A stretch of DNA of 64,000 nt from Mycobacterium shimoidei (GTDB lineage Bacteria; Actinomycetota; Actinomycetes; Mycobacteriales; Mycobacteriaceae). Below are positions 17,138-25,672 of the stretch, in pieces. Every line of letters begins with the position of its first letter. Within the stretch, counting starts at the first letter, position 1. The notes under the pieces are model-generated. The model had not been told where the DNA came from, did not search any database, and was given only the letters and a program-made list of their open reading frames with translations. The position numbers and the translations under genes are program-made. The stretch spans positions 186,001 through 250,000 of the forward strand of contig LQPU01000037.1 in the NCBI GenBank assembly GCA_002101905.1. The letters run 5' to 3'.

Positions 17138-17524
17138 ATGGGGTTGTTCGATGACGTGACGATAGGGGCGATCATCCTCCGGGTTGCTAGCGTTGACGCT
17201 GCGATCGAGTGGTACCGAGCGAACTTCGAAATCGAGCCGGTGCGCGTGGGGGCCGACGGTGAGCACCCGATTGCCACTTACTCCCTTGGCGGGATGATGG
17301 TTTCGTTGTGGCAGCTGCCTGTCGGCTGCACCGACCGACCGCACACGGATGTCTGTCCATACCCGGTGTTCGTCACGAAAGATATCGGTCGGGCTCACGA
17401 AGCGCTCGTGTCAAAAGGTCTGAGGACGACCGGAATTCGGGCCAGTACCAGCACCCGGTTCTTCCAGACCGAGGACCTCGACGGCAATCGGTGGGAATTC
17501 TCCGAAATATATTTGGAGAGCTAG
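17138..17524 (+). CDS. VOC/glyoxalase-fold protein
   Basis: 128-aa vicinal-oxygen-chelate-fold protein: N-terminal IGAIILRVASVDAAIEWYRANF (the beta-alpha start of the fold) and C-terminal FFQTEDLDGNRWEFSE, where the final Glu would be a metal ligand. Members include extradiol dioxygenases, glyoxalases, epimerases and binding proteins; the short size fits a single-module dimeric enzyme. ATG 17138 follows GAAAGGG. It ends the rightward oxygenase/hydratase run, 61 bp after the second MaoC gene. Confidence 0.78.
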   Translation: MGLFDDVTIGAIILRVASVDAAIEWYRANFEIEPVRVGADGEHPIATYSLGGMMVSLWQLPVGCTDRPHTDVCPYPVFVTKDIGRAHEALVSKGLRTTGIRASTSTRFFQTEDLDGNRWEFSEIYLES

Positions 17525-17542
17525 AAGTCATTTGTCCGACAC

Positions 17543-17619
17543 CGGGCTGAACCGTCCCGGGCGCGCCGAGTGTGGGGGAAATGTACAGAATCCGGCAACT
17601 TTTCGTCCATATCCCCCAC
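17543..17619. terminator. Inverted repeats between convergent VOC and aldehyde dehydrogenase genes
   Basis: The 122-bp convergent spacer contains CCGGG-N9-CCCGG at about 17543 and a longer repeat with 12-bp arms (GTGGGGGAAATG at 17572 and CATATCCCCCAC ending 17619, one mismatch). No T-run follows, so if these terminate transcription they do so without a classical U tract. Confidence 0.35.
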
Positions 17620-17646
17620 GTTCGACGAGCCGAATGACTCGGGGTG

Positions 17647-19116
17647 CTAGGCGATCGGCGGCATAGCCCCCTTGCTGACCACCGACTGCAGTTCGACGTA
17701 TTCGCTGAGGCCCTCGGGTCCGAATTCGCGGCCGATGCCGGATTGCTTGAAACCGCCGAACGGGCTGGCGATATCTAGTGTGTACATGTTGATTCCGTAG
17801 GTGCCGGCGCGGACACGGGCAGCGACGTCCAGGCCGTGCGCGGTGTCGGCGGTCCACACCGATCCGGCCAGACCGTAGTCGCTGTCATTGGCGATACGGA
17901 CCGCGTCCTCTTCGTCTCGGTAGGTCAGCACACTGAGCACCGGGCCGAATATTTCCTCGCGAGCGATGCGCATGTCGTTGGTCGCGTCGGTGAACAGGGT
18001 CGGCCTGACGTACCACCCGCGGTCGCTGGGCGGCTCCTCGCTGCCCAGGACGAGGCGGGCGCCTTCTTTCATCCCGGACCGGATGTAGTCCTGCACCCGA
18101 TGTTGTTGGCGCTGAGCGACCAGGGGCCCGATATCGGTGGCCTCGTCGGACGGATCGCCGACGCACAGGTTGGACATCATGTCGCGCAGCGCGTCGGTGA
18201 CCTCGTCGCGGCGGCGTTCGCTCACCAAAATGCGGGTCTGCGCCACACAGGCCTGCCCGTTGTTCATCAGGCTGGCCGATTTCAGACCCTTGACCGTCTC
18301 GGCGATATCGGCGTCGTCGAGAATGATCGCCGCCGACTTGCCGCCCAGCTCGAGGCTCACCCGCTTGAGCTGCTCCCCGCACAGCGCCGCGATCCGGCGA
18401 CCGACGGCGCTCGACCCGGTGAATGCGATCTTGTCTACACCCCGATGGCGAACCAACGCCTCGCCGACGTCGGCGCCGCCGGGGAGAACCGACACCACCC
18501 CGTCGGGCAGGTCGAGTTGCTCGATCATTTCGGCCAACCACAAAGCATCCAAGGGCGTTTCGGGTGCGGGCTTGACGATGACCGTGCAGCCGGCGATGAG
18601 CGCGGGAATCAGCTTGGGCATGATCAGGAATTGCGGCACATTCCACGGCACGATTGCGCCGACCACTCCCACCGGCGCCCGGTGCAGGTGGACCTCACCC
18701 AGCACGCCCTGGCGGCGTTCCACCCACGGGAACTCACGGGCAGCGGCCAGCGCGAGGTGCATCAGCGACATCGCCGCGGTCGCCTGGCCCAGCCGGCTGA
18801 AACTGCGCGGTGAACCCATCTCGGCCGTGATCAGGTCAGCCATCTCATCGACATGACCGGCATAGATCGCGGCGAGCTGTTCGACCTTGCGCATCCGCTC
18901 GGCTGCCTCTAGCCGCGGCCACGGACCGTGATCGAACGCCTGGCGTGCGGCGGCGACCGCGGCGTCGACATCTGCCGGACCCGCTGCCGCGGCCTCGCCG
19001 ACCGGTTCTTCGGAATGGGGCGATATCACCGTCAGCCGCTGCCCGGTCGAGGGTTTGCGCCACTGACCGCCGATGAAAAGGTTGTCGTAGCAACGATGTT
19101 CAAGCTGTTCGGGCAT
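17647..19116 (-). CDS. NAD(P)-dependent aldehyde dehydrogenase
   Basis: 489-aa ALDH oxidising an aldehyde to the acid. The general-base Glu lies in SLELGGKSA, the catalytic Cys in NNGQACVAQTR, and the cofactor loop is FTGSSAVGRRI. The ATG at 19116 has a GAGGTG ribosome site 8 bases upstream and gives the standard length; the frame stays open for 57 more codons with no support. It diverges from the AttH/CrtC-like gene across a spacer with a perfect TGCTAACATAGCA dyad. Confidence 0.93.
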   Translation of the reverse strand: MPEQLEHRCYDNLFIGGQWRKPSTGQRLTVISPHSEEPVGEAAAAGPADVDAAVAAARQAFDHGPWPRLEAAERMRKVEQLAAIYAGHVDEMADLITAEMGSPRSFSRLGQATAAMSLMHLALAAAREFPWVERRQGVLGEVHLHRAPVGVVGAIVPWNVPQFLIMPKLIPALIAGCTVIVKPAPETPLDALWLAEMIEQLDLPDGVVSVLPGGADVGEALVRHRGVDKIAFTGSSAVGRRIAALCGEQLKRVSLELGGKSAAIILDDADIAETVKGLKSASLMNNGQACVAQTRILVSERRRDEVTDALRDMMSNLCVGDPSDEATDIGPLVAQRQQHRVQDYIRSGMKEGARLVLGSEEPPSDRGWYVRPTLFTDATNDMRIAREEIFGPVLSVLTYRDEEDAVRIANDSDYGLAGSVWTADTAHGLDVAARVRAGTYGINMYTLDIASPFGGFKQSGIGREFGPEGLSEYVELQSVVSKGAMPPIA

Positions 19117-19155
19117 CCGGGCACCACCTCGTGAAACGGGCTGCATACCTAATCC

Positions 19156-19168
19156 TGCTAACATAGCA
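19156..19168. promoter_or_regulatory. Dyad TGCTA-ACA-TAGCA, divergent operator candidate
   Basis: Perfect 5-bp arms around ACA in the 78-bp spacer between two divergent genes; it contains the 10-mer TAACATAGCA shared with the sites at about 5807-5816 and 49085-49094. Its size and symmetry are compatible with a TetR-family operator, but it also includes a plausible -10 hexamer on either strand. Confidence 0.55.
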
Positions 19169-19194
19169 AAAAAACGCGTGACAAAGAGGCTGCC

Positions 19195-20340
19195 GTGGAT
19201 TCCGATTGGCGTCGCTACCCGTTCCGGCTGGTTCCTGACGACAGGTTGCTGGACTTCCCGGCCGCCGAGGGCGAACACCGAGACCATGAATCCGACACCT
19301 GGTTCCTGGCCGGCGAGCTTGCCGCCACCTCCGGCCGGACGTTCGCGTTTCTGGCGATCTTCAACAAGAACCGCCCGGGCGGTTCGATCGTCGCCGATTT
19401 CTACACGATGGCGCTATTCGATTGTGACGCAGGCACATACGCCACTTACACCGACTACGACATGCCGCCGTGCAATGCCGCCACGCCCAAATTGACTGCG
19501 ACGGCGGGCCACCTGGACATCCGCTACGCCAGCAGCGCTGGGCCCGTCGTCTGGACGACGTGCTGCGACGACGACGGCGAGCTGATCCCTTACAACTACC
19601 GGGTCGCCCTGAGAGGGGCAGATCAGGCCGGCCAGCCGATGCAACTCGACTTGACCGTGACACCGACGCGCCCGCCGGTGCCGCTCGGCGCGTCCGCGCA
19701 CAACGGGAAAGTCGCCTGTTTCGGCCAGGACGACACCTATTCGTACTTCCAGACCGGGATGGCCATGGCCGGCACACTGCGCTGGGGTGAGCTATGTGAA
19801 CAAGTCAGCGGCAGCGCCGGGCATATCGACCGGCAGTGGTTCCCCCGCTACGCCGGTGGTGGCGGAACCGGGGGAGACCCTCGCGCCAGGTCCCACGAAT
19901 GGCGCACGATCAACCTGGACAACGGCGTCGACTTGAGCATCTGGCGCCAATTCGACCGGACTAACAACAATGCGTTGCAACCGTTTTCGGGAGTGACAGT
20001 CAGCTATCCCGATGCGTCGCCGGAGTGCGCCGAGGACGTCGAGGTCGTCGTCGACAGCTATGTGCGCTGGCCCGAGTCCATCAAGCCGCTGGTGCCGCCA
20101 TTGGCTGAGGTCCGCTACATGCCCGACCGACACCGGCTTTCGTCCGCCGCACTGGAACTCGACCTCACCGGCGAGCCGCTGGTGGGTGCCCCCGCGCATG
20201 CCCTGCCGATCGAATACATGGAAGGGCCGTACCGTTATCGCGGCACGCTGCGCGGAAAGCCGGTGAGCGGCTTCGGCTTCTACGAGCGCTCGCTGGCCCT
20301 CTACCGAGATTGGGAATTGGCGGGCGTGCTCGACAAGTGA
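19195..20340 (+). CDS. AttH/CrtC-like lipocalin-fold protein
   Basis: 381-aa protein resembling the AttH/carotenoid 1,2-hydratase (CrtC) family, a duplicated lipocalin-like barrel. The signature segments are HESDTWFLAGEL (W-F/Y-x-x-G early motif) and GSAGHIDRQWFPRY, matching the conserved (D/H)-x-Q-W region. No signal peptide is visible. CrtC adds water to an isoprenoid double bond, and relatives occur in terpenoid and secondary-lipid pathways. GTG 19195 follows an AAAGAGG ribosome site. Specific function unknown. Confidence 0.7.
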   Translation: MDSDWRRYPFRLVPDDRLLDFPAAEGEHRDHESDTWFLAGELAATSGRTFAFLAIFNKNRPGGSIVADFYTMALFDCDAGTYATYTDYDMPPCNAATPKLTATAGHLDIRYASSAGPVVWTTCCDDDGELIPYNYRVALRGADQAGQPMQLDLTVTPTRPPVPLGASAHNGKVACFGQDDTYSYFQTGMAMAGTLRWGELCEQVSGSAGHIDRQWFPRYAGGGGTGGDPRARSHEWRTINLDNGVDLSIWRQFDRTNNNALQPFSGVTVSYPDASPECAEDVEVVVDSYVRWPESIKPLVPPLAEVRYMPDRHRLSSAALELDLTGEPLVGAPAHALPIEYMEGPYRYRGTLRGKPVSGFGFYERSLALYRDWELAGVLDK

Positions 20341-20356
20341 TGCGCCGAAATCGACA

Positions 20357-21544
20357 TTAGCGTGGCGTCTCGTCGATCTTTTCCGCGCTAGCGTCGATCT
20401 CGACGACGGGTGAGGCCAGCGCCTGCGCCCAACTGATGTGGCGGTGCTGCAGGCCGGGTTCGTTGCGGCCGAACAACAGGTGATCGCGCGCACCGGACTC
20501 GAGGTTGGCCTGTAAACCTTCGACGAGCCGGTAGTCCTCGTCACGCACGGTGGCGTGAGCGTACTCGAAGACCGCCTGGGCTCCCGCGGCCACAGACTCG
20601 TCGGAAAGATCCAGGGGGGTCGAATTCTGGTGCACCGTAATCGATCTGCCTGGCCGGTCGCCTGGGTAGATGCGGAACAGCTCCCCGTTGGCGATGGTCA
20701 CCGACAACACGATGTTGGGGAACAACGCGTAGATCACCACCAGGTTCTGGAATGGATCCCACTGCTCTTCGGGCACGTTCTCCAGATCGAGGATCGAGTT
20801 GAGCGGAAAGATCAACCGGTGATGGGGCCCGAACGCGTCGAACACGGTGCAGTTGCTGCGCGCGATCGTGGCGAAGGTCTGCCGGTGCACGGTGGCGAAG
20901 TGATAGTTCTCCGAAAAGGTATCGACGGCCAGTTTCCAGTTGATCGGTGAGTCGAGGACCTTCTCACCCAACGGCGACCATCGGCCTATGTTCCAGGAGT
21001 CGAGTTCGGCGGCCAGCGGGCCCAGGTGTGCGGCGACATCCAGCGTGGCGGTGCGATCGAGTGATATCCAGAGGAATCCGGCGAATTCGGTAGCGGGCAG
21101 CTCGGTCAGCCCGTCGGATTTCAGTCCGATACCCGGGAAGCCCTCGCGGCCGGGTACTGCCACCAGACGCCCGGTGTTGTCATACGTCCAGGCGTGGTAG
21201 GGACAGGTGAACCGTTTGGCTGTCCCGCATCCGCTCGCCACCTGGGATTGCCGATGCAGGCAAACATTGTCGAACGCGTGCACGGATCCGTCGGAGGTTC
21301 GGGTCAGCAGAATCGAGCGCCCCATCACCGTCTTGGTGCAGTAAGAGCCGGCCTCGGGCAACTCCGATACATAGCCGACCAGCTGCGGGCTGGTTATCAG
21401 CATCGCCTTGTCACGCTCGTGGCGCTCAGCGGACGTGTAGTCACGCGCATCGACGACGTGCTCGGACGGCGCGAGGTCGGTGGTCTTGTCGCGGGCCAGT
21501 TTCAGGGCACGCCGAGTCAGGTCGATGAGCTGGTCGCGATCCAT
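20357..21544 (-). CDS. Rieske ring-hydroxylating oxygenase alpha subunit
   Basis: 395-aa oxygenase with Rieske ligands C-x-H (VCLHRQSQ) and C-x2-H (CPYHAW), and a catalytic domain of the classical ring-hydroxylating type (NWKLAVDTFSENYHFATVH, with the H-x4-H pair). It differs from the KshA-like oxygenase at 12981 and is closer to aromatic or quaternary-ammonium oxygenases. No beta subunit or reductase is adjacent. It follows the GlxA/AraC regulator on the same strand after a 61-bp gap containing an ATTACA/TGTAAT dyad, so it probably has its own regulated promoter. Confidence 0.9.
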   Translation of the reverse strand: MDRDQLIDLTRRALKLARDKTTDLAPSEHVVDARDYTSAERHERDKAMLITSPQLVGYVSELPEAGSYCTKTVMGRSILLTRTSDGSVHAFDNVCLHRQSQVASGCGTAKRFTCPYHAWTYDNTGRLVAVPGREGFPGIGLKSDGLTELPATEFAGFLWISLDRTATLDVAAHLGPLAAELDSWNIGRWSPLGEKVLDSPINWKLAVDTFSENYHFATVHRQTFATIARSNCTVFDAFGPHHRLIFPLNSILDLENVPEEQWDPFQNLVVIYALFPNIVLSVTIANGELFRIYPGDRPGRSITVHQNSTPLDLSDESVAAGAQAVFEYAHATVRDEDYRLVEGLQANLESGARDHLLFGRNEPGLQHRHISWAQALASPVVEIDASAEKIDETPR

Positions 21545-21550
21545 GCCTCC

Positions 21551-21576
21551 ATTACAGACCTTCGTCCGGTTGTAAT
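21551..21576. promoter_or_regulatory. Dyad ATTACA-N14-TGTAAT upstream of Rieske gene
   Basis: Perfect 6-bp arms lying 7 bp upstream of the oxygenase start codon (reading leftward), with partial extension ACC/GGT inside. Located where an AraC-type activator or repressor encoded by the adjacent gene could bind. Confidence 0.45.
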
Positions 21577-21605
21577 GTCAAGACGCGGCTGAGCAGTCCT
21601 GCGGT

Positions 21606-22580
21606 TTATACCCGCGACGCGGTGCGGAATCGGTCCCGATACGCCTTCGGTGACACACCGAGACGGCCCGTGAACACTCGTCGCAATGTTTCCGTGCTGC
21701 CGAAACCCGACAGCGCTGCGGTGTCGGGGATGGTGCGGCCGGCGTCCAAGGCGGCGCGCGCGGCGTCGATTCGAACCATCTCCACATAGCGCGCCGGGGT
21801 CGTTCCAAGCTCGGACTGAAAGAGCCGTGTCAGTTGCCGGGTGCTCAACGACGCACGTCGAGCAAGCGTTTTCACGCTGTGGTCAGCCGCCGGATCGGCG
21901 GCGATCGCATCGGTGACCCCGCGCAACACCGACTGCGGCGGTGGATCGGCCTCGACCAGCACCGAGAACTGCGACTGCCCGCCCGCACGCTTGAGGTAGA
22001 CGACCAGCCATCGGGCCACCTCTCGAACCAGGTCGGCGCCGTAATCCATCTCGACTAACGCCAGCGCGAGATCGATGCCCGACGAGACTCCGGCCGACGT
22101 GAAGACGTTGCCATCGCGGACGAAGATGGCGTCTGGCTCAACGGTGACATCGGGGAACGCTCGGGCCAGTAGCCGGGCTTCCCGCCAGTGCGTGGTGGCG
22201 CGCCGACCAGCGAGCAGCCCCGCCTGCGCGAGCACGAACGACCCGGTGCAAATGGAGGCCAGCCGTCGGGTTCTGCCCGCTATCGATCGGATGGCCTCGA
22301 CGAGTTCGGGATCGATGGGCCGCTGGGGCAGGTTGTCGCTCCCTGCGACCATCACCGTGTCGGCGCTGGTGATGGCCGAAATGCTTTCGGTGACACCCAA
22401 TGTGGTTCCGATCGAGGTTGTAACGTCGCGCCCGTCGACCGATGCGATCTTGAGCTGATAGTGCCCGCCGAACCGGTTGGCTTCGGTGAAAACCTCGGCC
22501 GCTCCGGCAACATCTAACAGCGTCACGTCGTCGAAGACGACGATCACCACCACCCTTGGACGGCCATTCGCATCAGTCAC
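21606..22580 (-). CDS. GlxA-type AraC-family regulator with DJ-1/PfpI domain
   Basis: 324-aa regulator: N-terminal DJ-1/PfpI-like domain, residues about 8-180 (VVVIVVFDDVTLLDVAGAAEVF, SICTGSFVLAQAGLL with the nucleophile-elbow Cys), then a double helix-turn-helix AraC domain, about 220-320 (SVKTLARRASLSTRQLTRLF, ALSGFGSTETLRRVF). Such proteins control amine, aromatic or choline-type catabolic genes. It lies upstream of the Rieske oxygenase and diverges from the SDR-MBL-HD group, and may control both. Confidence 0.9.
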   Translation of the reverse strand: MTDANGRPRVVVIVVFDDVTLLDVAGAAEVFTEANRFGGHYQLKIASVDGRDVTTSIGTTLGVTESISAITSADTVMVAGSDNLPQRPIDPELVEAIRSIAGRTRRLASICTGSFVLAQAGLLAGRRATTHWREARLLARAFPDVTVEPDAIFVRDGNVFTSAGVSSGIDLALALVEMDYGADLVREVARWLVVYLKRAGGQSQFSVLVEADPPPQSVLRGVTDAIAADPAADHSVKTLARRASLSTRQLTRLFQSELGTTPARYVEMVRIDAARAALDAGRTIPDTAALSGFGSTETLRRVFTGRLGVSPKAYRDRFRTASRV

Positions 22581-22688
22581 ACGCCTATTGTGTCGCTTTC
22601 TGTGGGAAATGTGGCACTTCGGTCATCGTGGGTTGAGGTTTGGCGCGACCAGACTCGACGTAGGTCTACTAATTCCAAGGAGCGCAGC

Positions 22689-23399
22689 ATGCCTTCGCGT
22701 CGAGTACTGATCACCGGAGCGTCGAAAGGTATCGGATGGGTAGTGGCCCACCGGCTGGCCGAGGATGGTCACCAACCGATCGGCCTGGCCCGGAGTGCAC
22801 CTCACGATTTTCCGGGTCAATTTCACGAGGTCGACTTGGCTGACCGGGCAGCCACCGCGGCCACGCTGGACAAGATCGTTTCGGAGGCGGCGGTCGACGC
22901 GGTGGTCAACAATGTCGGCTTCGCCCAGTTCGGCCGGATCGGCTCGATCGACCTGGATCATCTCTTCGACACCTACGACCTGAACGTGCGCACTGCCGTG
23001 CAGGTCGTGCAGGCCGCGTTGCCCGCAATGGTCGCCGGCGGGTGGGGGCGCATCGTCAATGTCACCAGCCTGACCACGCTCGGCACTCCGGAACGCACGC
23101 CGTACGCCGCGGCCAAAGCTGCACTCGAAACCTGCACGCGTATCTGGGCGGGTGAGCTGGCCTCGGCCGGCATCACCGTGAACGCGGTGGCACCGGGACC
23201 CACCGAAACCGAGATGTACCGGGAACGCAGTCCGGTGGGGTCCGAACGCGAGGCTCGCTTCCTGGGAACCATTCCGCTGCATCGGGTCGCCAAGCCGCTA
23301 GAAATCGCCGCCGCGATCTGTTTCCTGCTCGACGAGGACGCCGGATACATCACTGGTCAAATCCTGCGTGTCGACGGTGGCGGAAGCATTGCCGCATGA
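22689..23399 (+). CDS. Short-chain dehydrogenase/reductase
   Basis: 236-aa classical SDR: TGASKGIG at residues 9-16, NNVG strand, catalytic VTSLTT serine and YAAAK pair, and the C-terminal GQILRVDGGGS typical of FabG-like enzymes. ATG 22689 has an AAGGAG ribosome site; the longer open frame has none. It starts a translationally coupled rightward run (SDR, MBL, HD). Confidence 0.9.
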   Translation: MPSRRVLITGASKGIGWVVAHRLAEDGHQPIGLARSAPHDFPGQFHEVDLADRAATAATLDKIVSEAAVDAVVNNVGFAQFGRIGSIDLDHLFDTYDLNVRTAVQVVQAALPAMVAGGWGRIVNVTSLTTLGTPERTPYAAAKAALETCTRIWAGELASAGITVNAVAPGPTETEMYRERSPVGSEREARFLGTIPLHRVAKPLEIAAAICFLLDEDAGYITGQILRVDGGGSIAA

Positions 23400-24382
23400 C
23401 TGCGACCGAAAAGCCACCGCCCGTCGGACGGCTGGGTGCCTCGTCGGCGGTGCGGTCGCTGCGGTTGGGCGACGTAGACGCCACCTATGTGGTCGACGGA
23501 GTGGTCGCGATACGCCCATCGGCATTCTTTCCCGACGTTCCCGCCGACGCGTGGTCGGCGTGGCCCGAGTTCGTCAATGCTCGCGGTGAGATTCCGATGA
23601 GTGCGGGCGGCTTGCTCGTCGAACGTGAGGGACGCACGCTGCTGATCGACGTTGGCGTCGGCGCGCTCACATCAAAGTTCGCCTACGGCTCGGTTGATTG
23701 GGGCTCGATGCTCGATGTCCTTGCGGCATTGGGACGATCACCCGACGACATCGACATCGTCGCATTCACCCATCTGCATTTCGATCACGCCGGCTGGGCG
23801 TTCACTACAGACGTAACTGGCCGCAGCGTCAAGACGTTTGAGAATGCCCGCTACGTGTTGTCCGCGCCCGAGTGGGAGCCGTATGCGAAAGACCCTGACC
23901 ATAAGGATGTCTCGACACCCCGACACGTCATCGGCCCGCTTGCGTCCACTCACGCGCTCATCACCGACGGTGACGAGATCTTTCCCGGCGTGCGGGCGAT
24001 GGTGACCGGCGGACACAGTCCCGGACACACCTGCTACGTGATCACTTCGGACACAGGTCGACGCTTGATCGTGCTGGGCGACGCGTTCCACAGCCCGGCG
24101 CAGTTTGCCCATCCGGATTGGCTTTCTGCGGCTGATGGCGACGCGATGGCGGTTTCCCGTGCCCGCGAGCGACTGCTGGACGAGCTGATGCGACCCAACA
24201 CCTTCGGATTCGGTTTCCACTTCGGCGATTGCCCGTTCGGCCGGCTGGTGACCGACGAGGCGGGAATCCCGAGCTGGGAGCCGGTGCCGACGGTGGTGTT
24301 CGCGCCGGCACCGCGCGGGCCGCAGGCCCCGCAGCTCACCGGAGAGTCAAGACGCACGGCAACCAAGGAGGCACAATCATGA
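23396..24382 (+). CDS. Metallo-beta-lactamase-fold hydrolase
   Basis: 328-aa MBL-fold protein with a complete di-metal site: H-x-H-x-D-H in THLHFDHAG, the later His in GGHSPGHTC, Asp in GDAFHSP and His in FHFGDC. Overall layout is of the lactonase/esterase-type MBL hydrolases. It starts at ATG 23396, overlapping the SDR stop (ATGA), and ends overlapping the HD gene. It could open a lactone or ester intermediate; the substrate is unknown. Confidence 0.88.
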   Translation: MTATEKPPPVGRLGASSAVRSLRLGDVDATYVVDGVVAIRPSAFFPDVPADAWSAWPEFVNARGEIPMSAGGLLVEREGRTLLIDVGVGALTSKFAYGSVDWGSMLDVLAALGRSPDDIDIVAFTHLHFDHAGWAFTTDVTGRSVKTFENARYVLSAPEWEPYAKDPDHKDVSTPRHVIGPLASTHALITDGDEIFPGVRAMVTGGHSPGHTCYVITSDTGRRLIVLGDAFHSPAQFAHPDWLSAADGDAMAVSRARERLLDELMRPNTFGFGFHFGDCPFGRLVTDEAGIPSWEPVPTVVFAPAPRGPQAPQLTGESRRTATKEAQS

Positions 24383-25029
24383 CTGCTCAAGCAATCGACA
24401 CCATCGCCGGGATCGCGATCCCCGACACCGCGCTGGTACGTGAGGCCACCGAATTCATTCGGGACGCCGAAAACGATCTGCTGTTTGATCATTCGCGACG
24501 GGTCTACCTCTTCGGGGCGCTGCAAGGTCAGCGCCGCGGACTGCGGCCCGATCTCGAGTTGCTCTACGTCGGCGCGATGTTCCACGATCTCGGGCTCTCC
24601 GAGCGCTACCGCACCTCGATGCTGCGTTTCGAGGTCGACGGCGCCAATGCCGCACGGGATTTCCTGTTGGCCCGCGGTGTCGATGAGGCCGATGCCCGCA
24701 AAGTCTGGCTGGCCATCGCCTTGCACACCACACCCGGCGTGACCGAATTTCTGGACCCGGAAATCGCTTTGGTCACCGCCGGTGTGGAGACCGATGTGGT
24801 GGGCATCGCCCGCGACGACCTTTCCTCGGACGCGCTCGCGGCCGTGACCGCGGCTCACCCCCGGCCGGACTTCAAACGGCGCATCCTGCAGGCCTTCACC
24901 GACGGCATGAAGCATCGCCCGCACACCACCTTCGGCACGATGAACGCCGACGTGCTCGAACGCTACGATCCGTCGTTCGTCCGTGACAACATGGTGGAAA
25001 CGATCCTCAACAACAGCTGGCCTGAATAG
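24379..25029 (+). CDS. HD-domain protein, cyanamide-hydratase-like
   Basis: 216-aa HD-superfamily protein. Metal-binding residues fit the family: H in LFDHSRRVYLFG, the HD pair in YVGAMFHDLGL, and a later H in IALHTTPGVTEF. The FDHSRRVYLFG and ELLYVGAMFHDLG segments resemble cyanamide hydratase/DDI2-like HD hydrolases rather than nucleotide phosphohydrolases. A strong AAGGAGG site precedes ATG 24379, which overlaps the MBL stop (ATGA). A hydratase or hydrolase role on a small nitrogenous or isonitrile-type substrate is possible but unproven. Confidence 0.78.
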   Translation: MTAQAIDTIAGIAIPDTALVREATEFIRDAENDLLFDHSRRVYLFGALQGQRRGLRPDLELLYVGAMFHDLGLSERYRTSMLRFEVDGANAARDFLLARGVDEADARKVWLAIALHTTPGVTEFLDPEIALVTAGVETDVVGIARDDLSSDALAAVTAAHPRPDFKRRILQAFTDGMKHRPHTTFGTMNADVLERYDPSFVRDNMVETILNNSWPE

Positions 25030-25104
25030 GAGTCCGGTCTGACCGTTGTCCTCTCGGGCGCGTCGGGACATGATGTCCTCAGTTGCGCACGAAGGGTTAA
25101 AGTC

Positions 25105-25575
25105 ATGACGGTCAACATCGTCGACCGCGGTCCCAAGCAGGTGAGCCGCTCGGTCGATGTCCACGCTCCGGCATCCGAATTGTTCGCGATCGTCGCCGAT
25201 CCGCGTCGCCACCACGAGCTCGATGGGTCGGGCACTGTCGGCGACAACATCCGCGGCCCGGAGCAGCTGACGGCCGGAGCACGATTTTCCACCAAAATGC
25301 GGATGTTCGGATTGCCCTACCGGATCACCAGCACGGTGACCGAGATGAAACCGAACCAACTCATCGAATGGCGTCATCCGCTCGGGCATCGCTGGCGCTG
25401 GGAGTTTTCCGAGCTTTCACCGACCGACACGAGGGTGACGGAAACGTTTGACTACCGGGACACCGGCGGGCTGAAGGACCTGCTGCACTACTACGAAATC
25501 ACCGGTTTCGCCAAGCGCAATGCCGCAGGTATCGAGGCGACGCTGGCCCGGCTGCGCGACCGCTACCAGAAATGA
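25105..25575 (+). CDS. SRPBCC-family protein
   Basis: 156-aa START/polyketide-cyclase-like (SRPBCC) protein: begins with a beta strand [20 protein letters not shown], has the central WRWEFSEL strands and ends with the long C-terminal helix typical of the hydrophobic-pocket fold. Members bind or cyclise hydrophobic ligands. It lies 75 bp after the HD gene on the same strand and may be the last gene of that run. Confidence 0.75.
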   Translation: MTVNIVDRGPKQVSRSVDVHAPASELFAIVADPRRHHELDGSGTVGDNIRGPEQLTAGARFSTKMRMFGLPYRITSTVTEMKPNQLIEWRHPLGHRWRWEFSELSPTDTRVTETFDYRDTGGLKDLLHYYEITGFAKRNAAGIEATLARLRDRYQK

Positions 25576-25672
25576 GTACGACCTGACCCCCTAGACGCGC
25601 GCGGCCGCTGATGCCGATGTGACCCGTGTCGTCAAACGTGGTATTTGATGCAGTTGTCGTACTCTGTGACTC

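Noticed and set aside
5804..19168. KstR/KstR2 cholesterol-regulon operators for the left block.
   Set aside because: The dyads seen do not match the recalled KstR (AACANGTT-type) or KstR2 half-sites, and hallmark cholesterol ring genes are missing.
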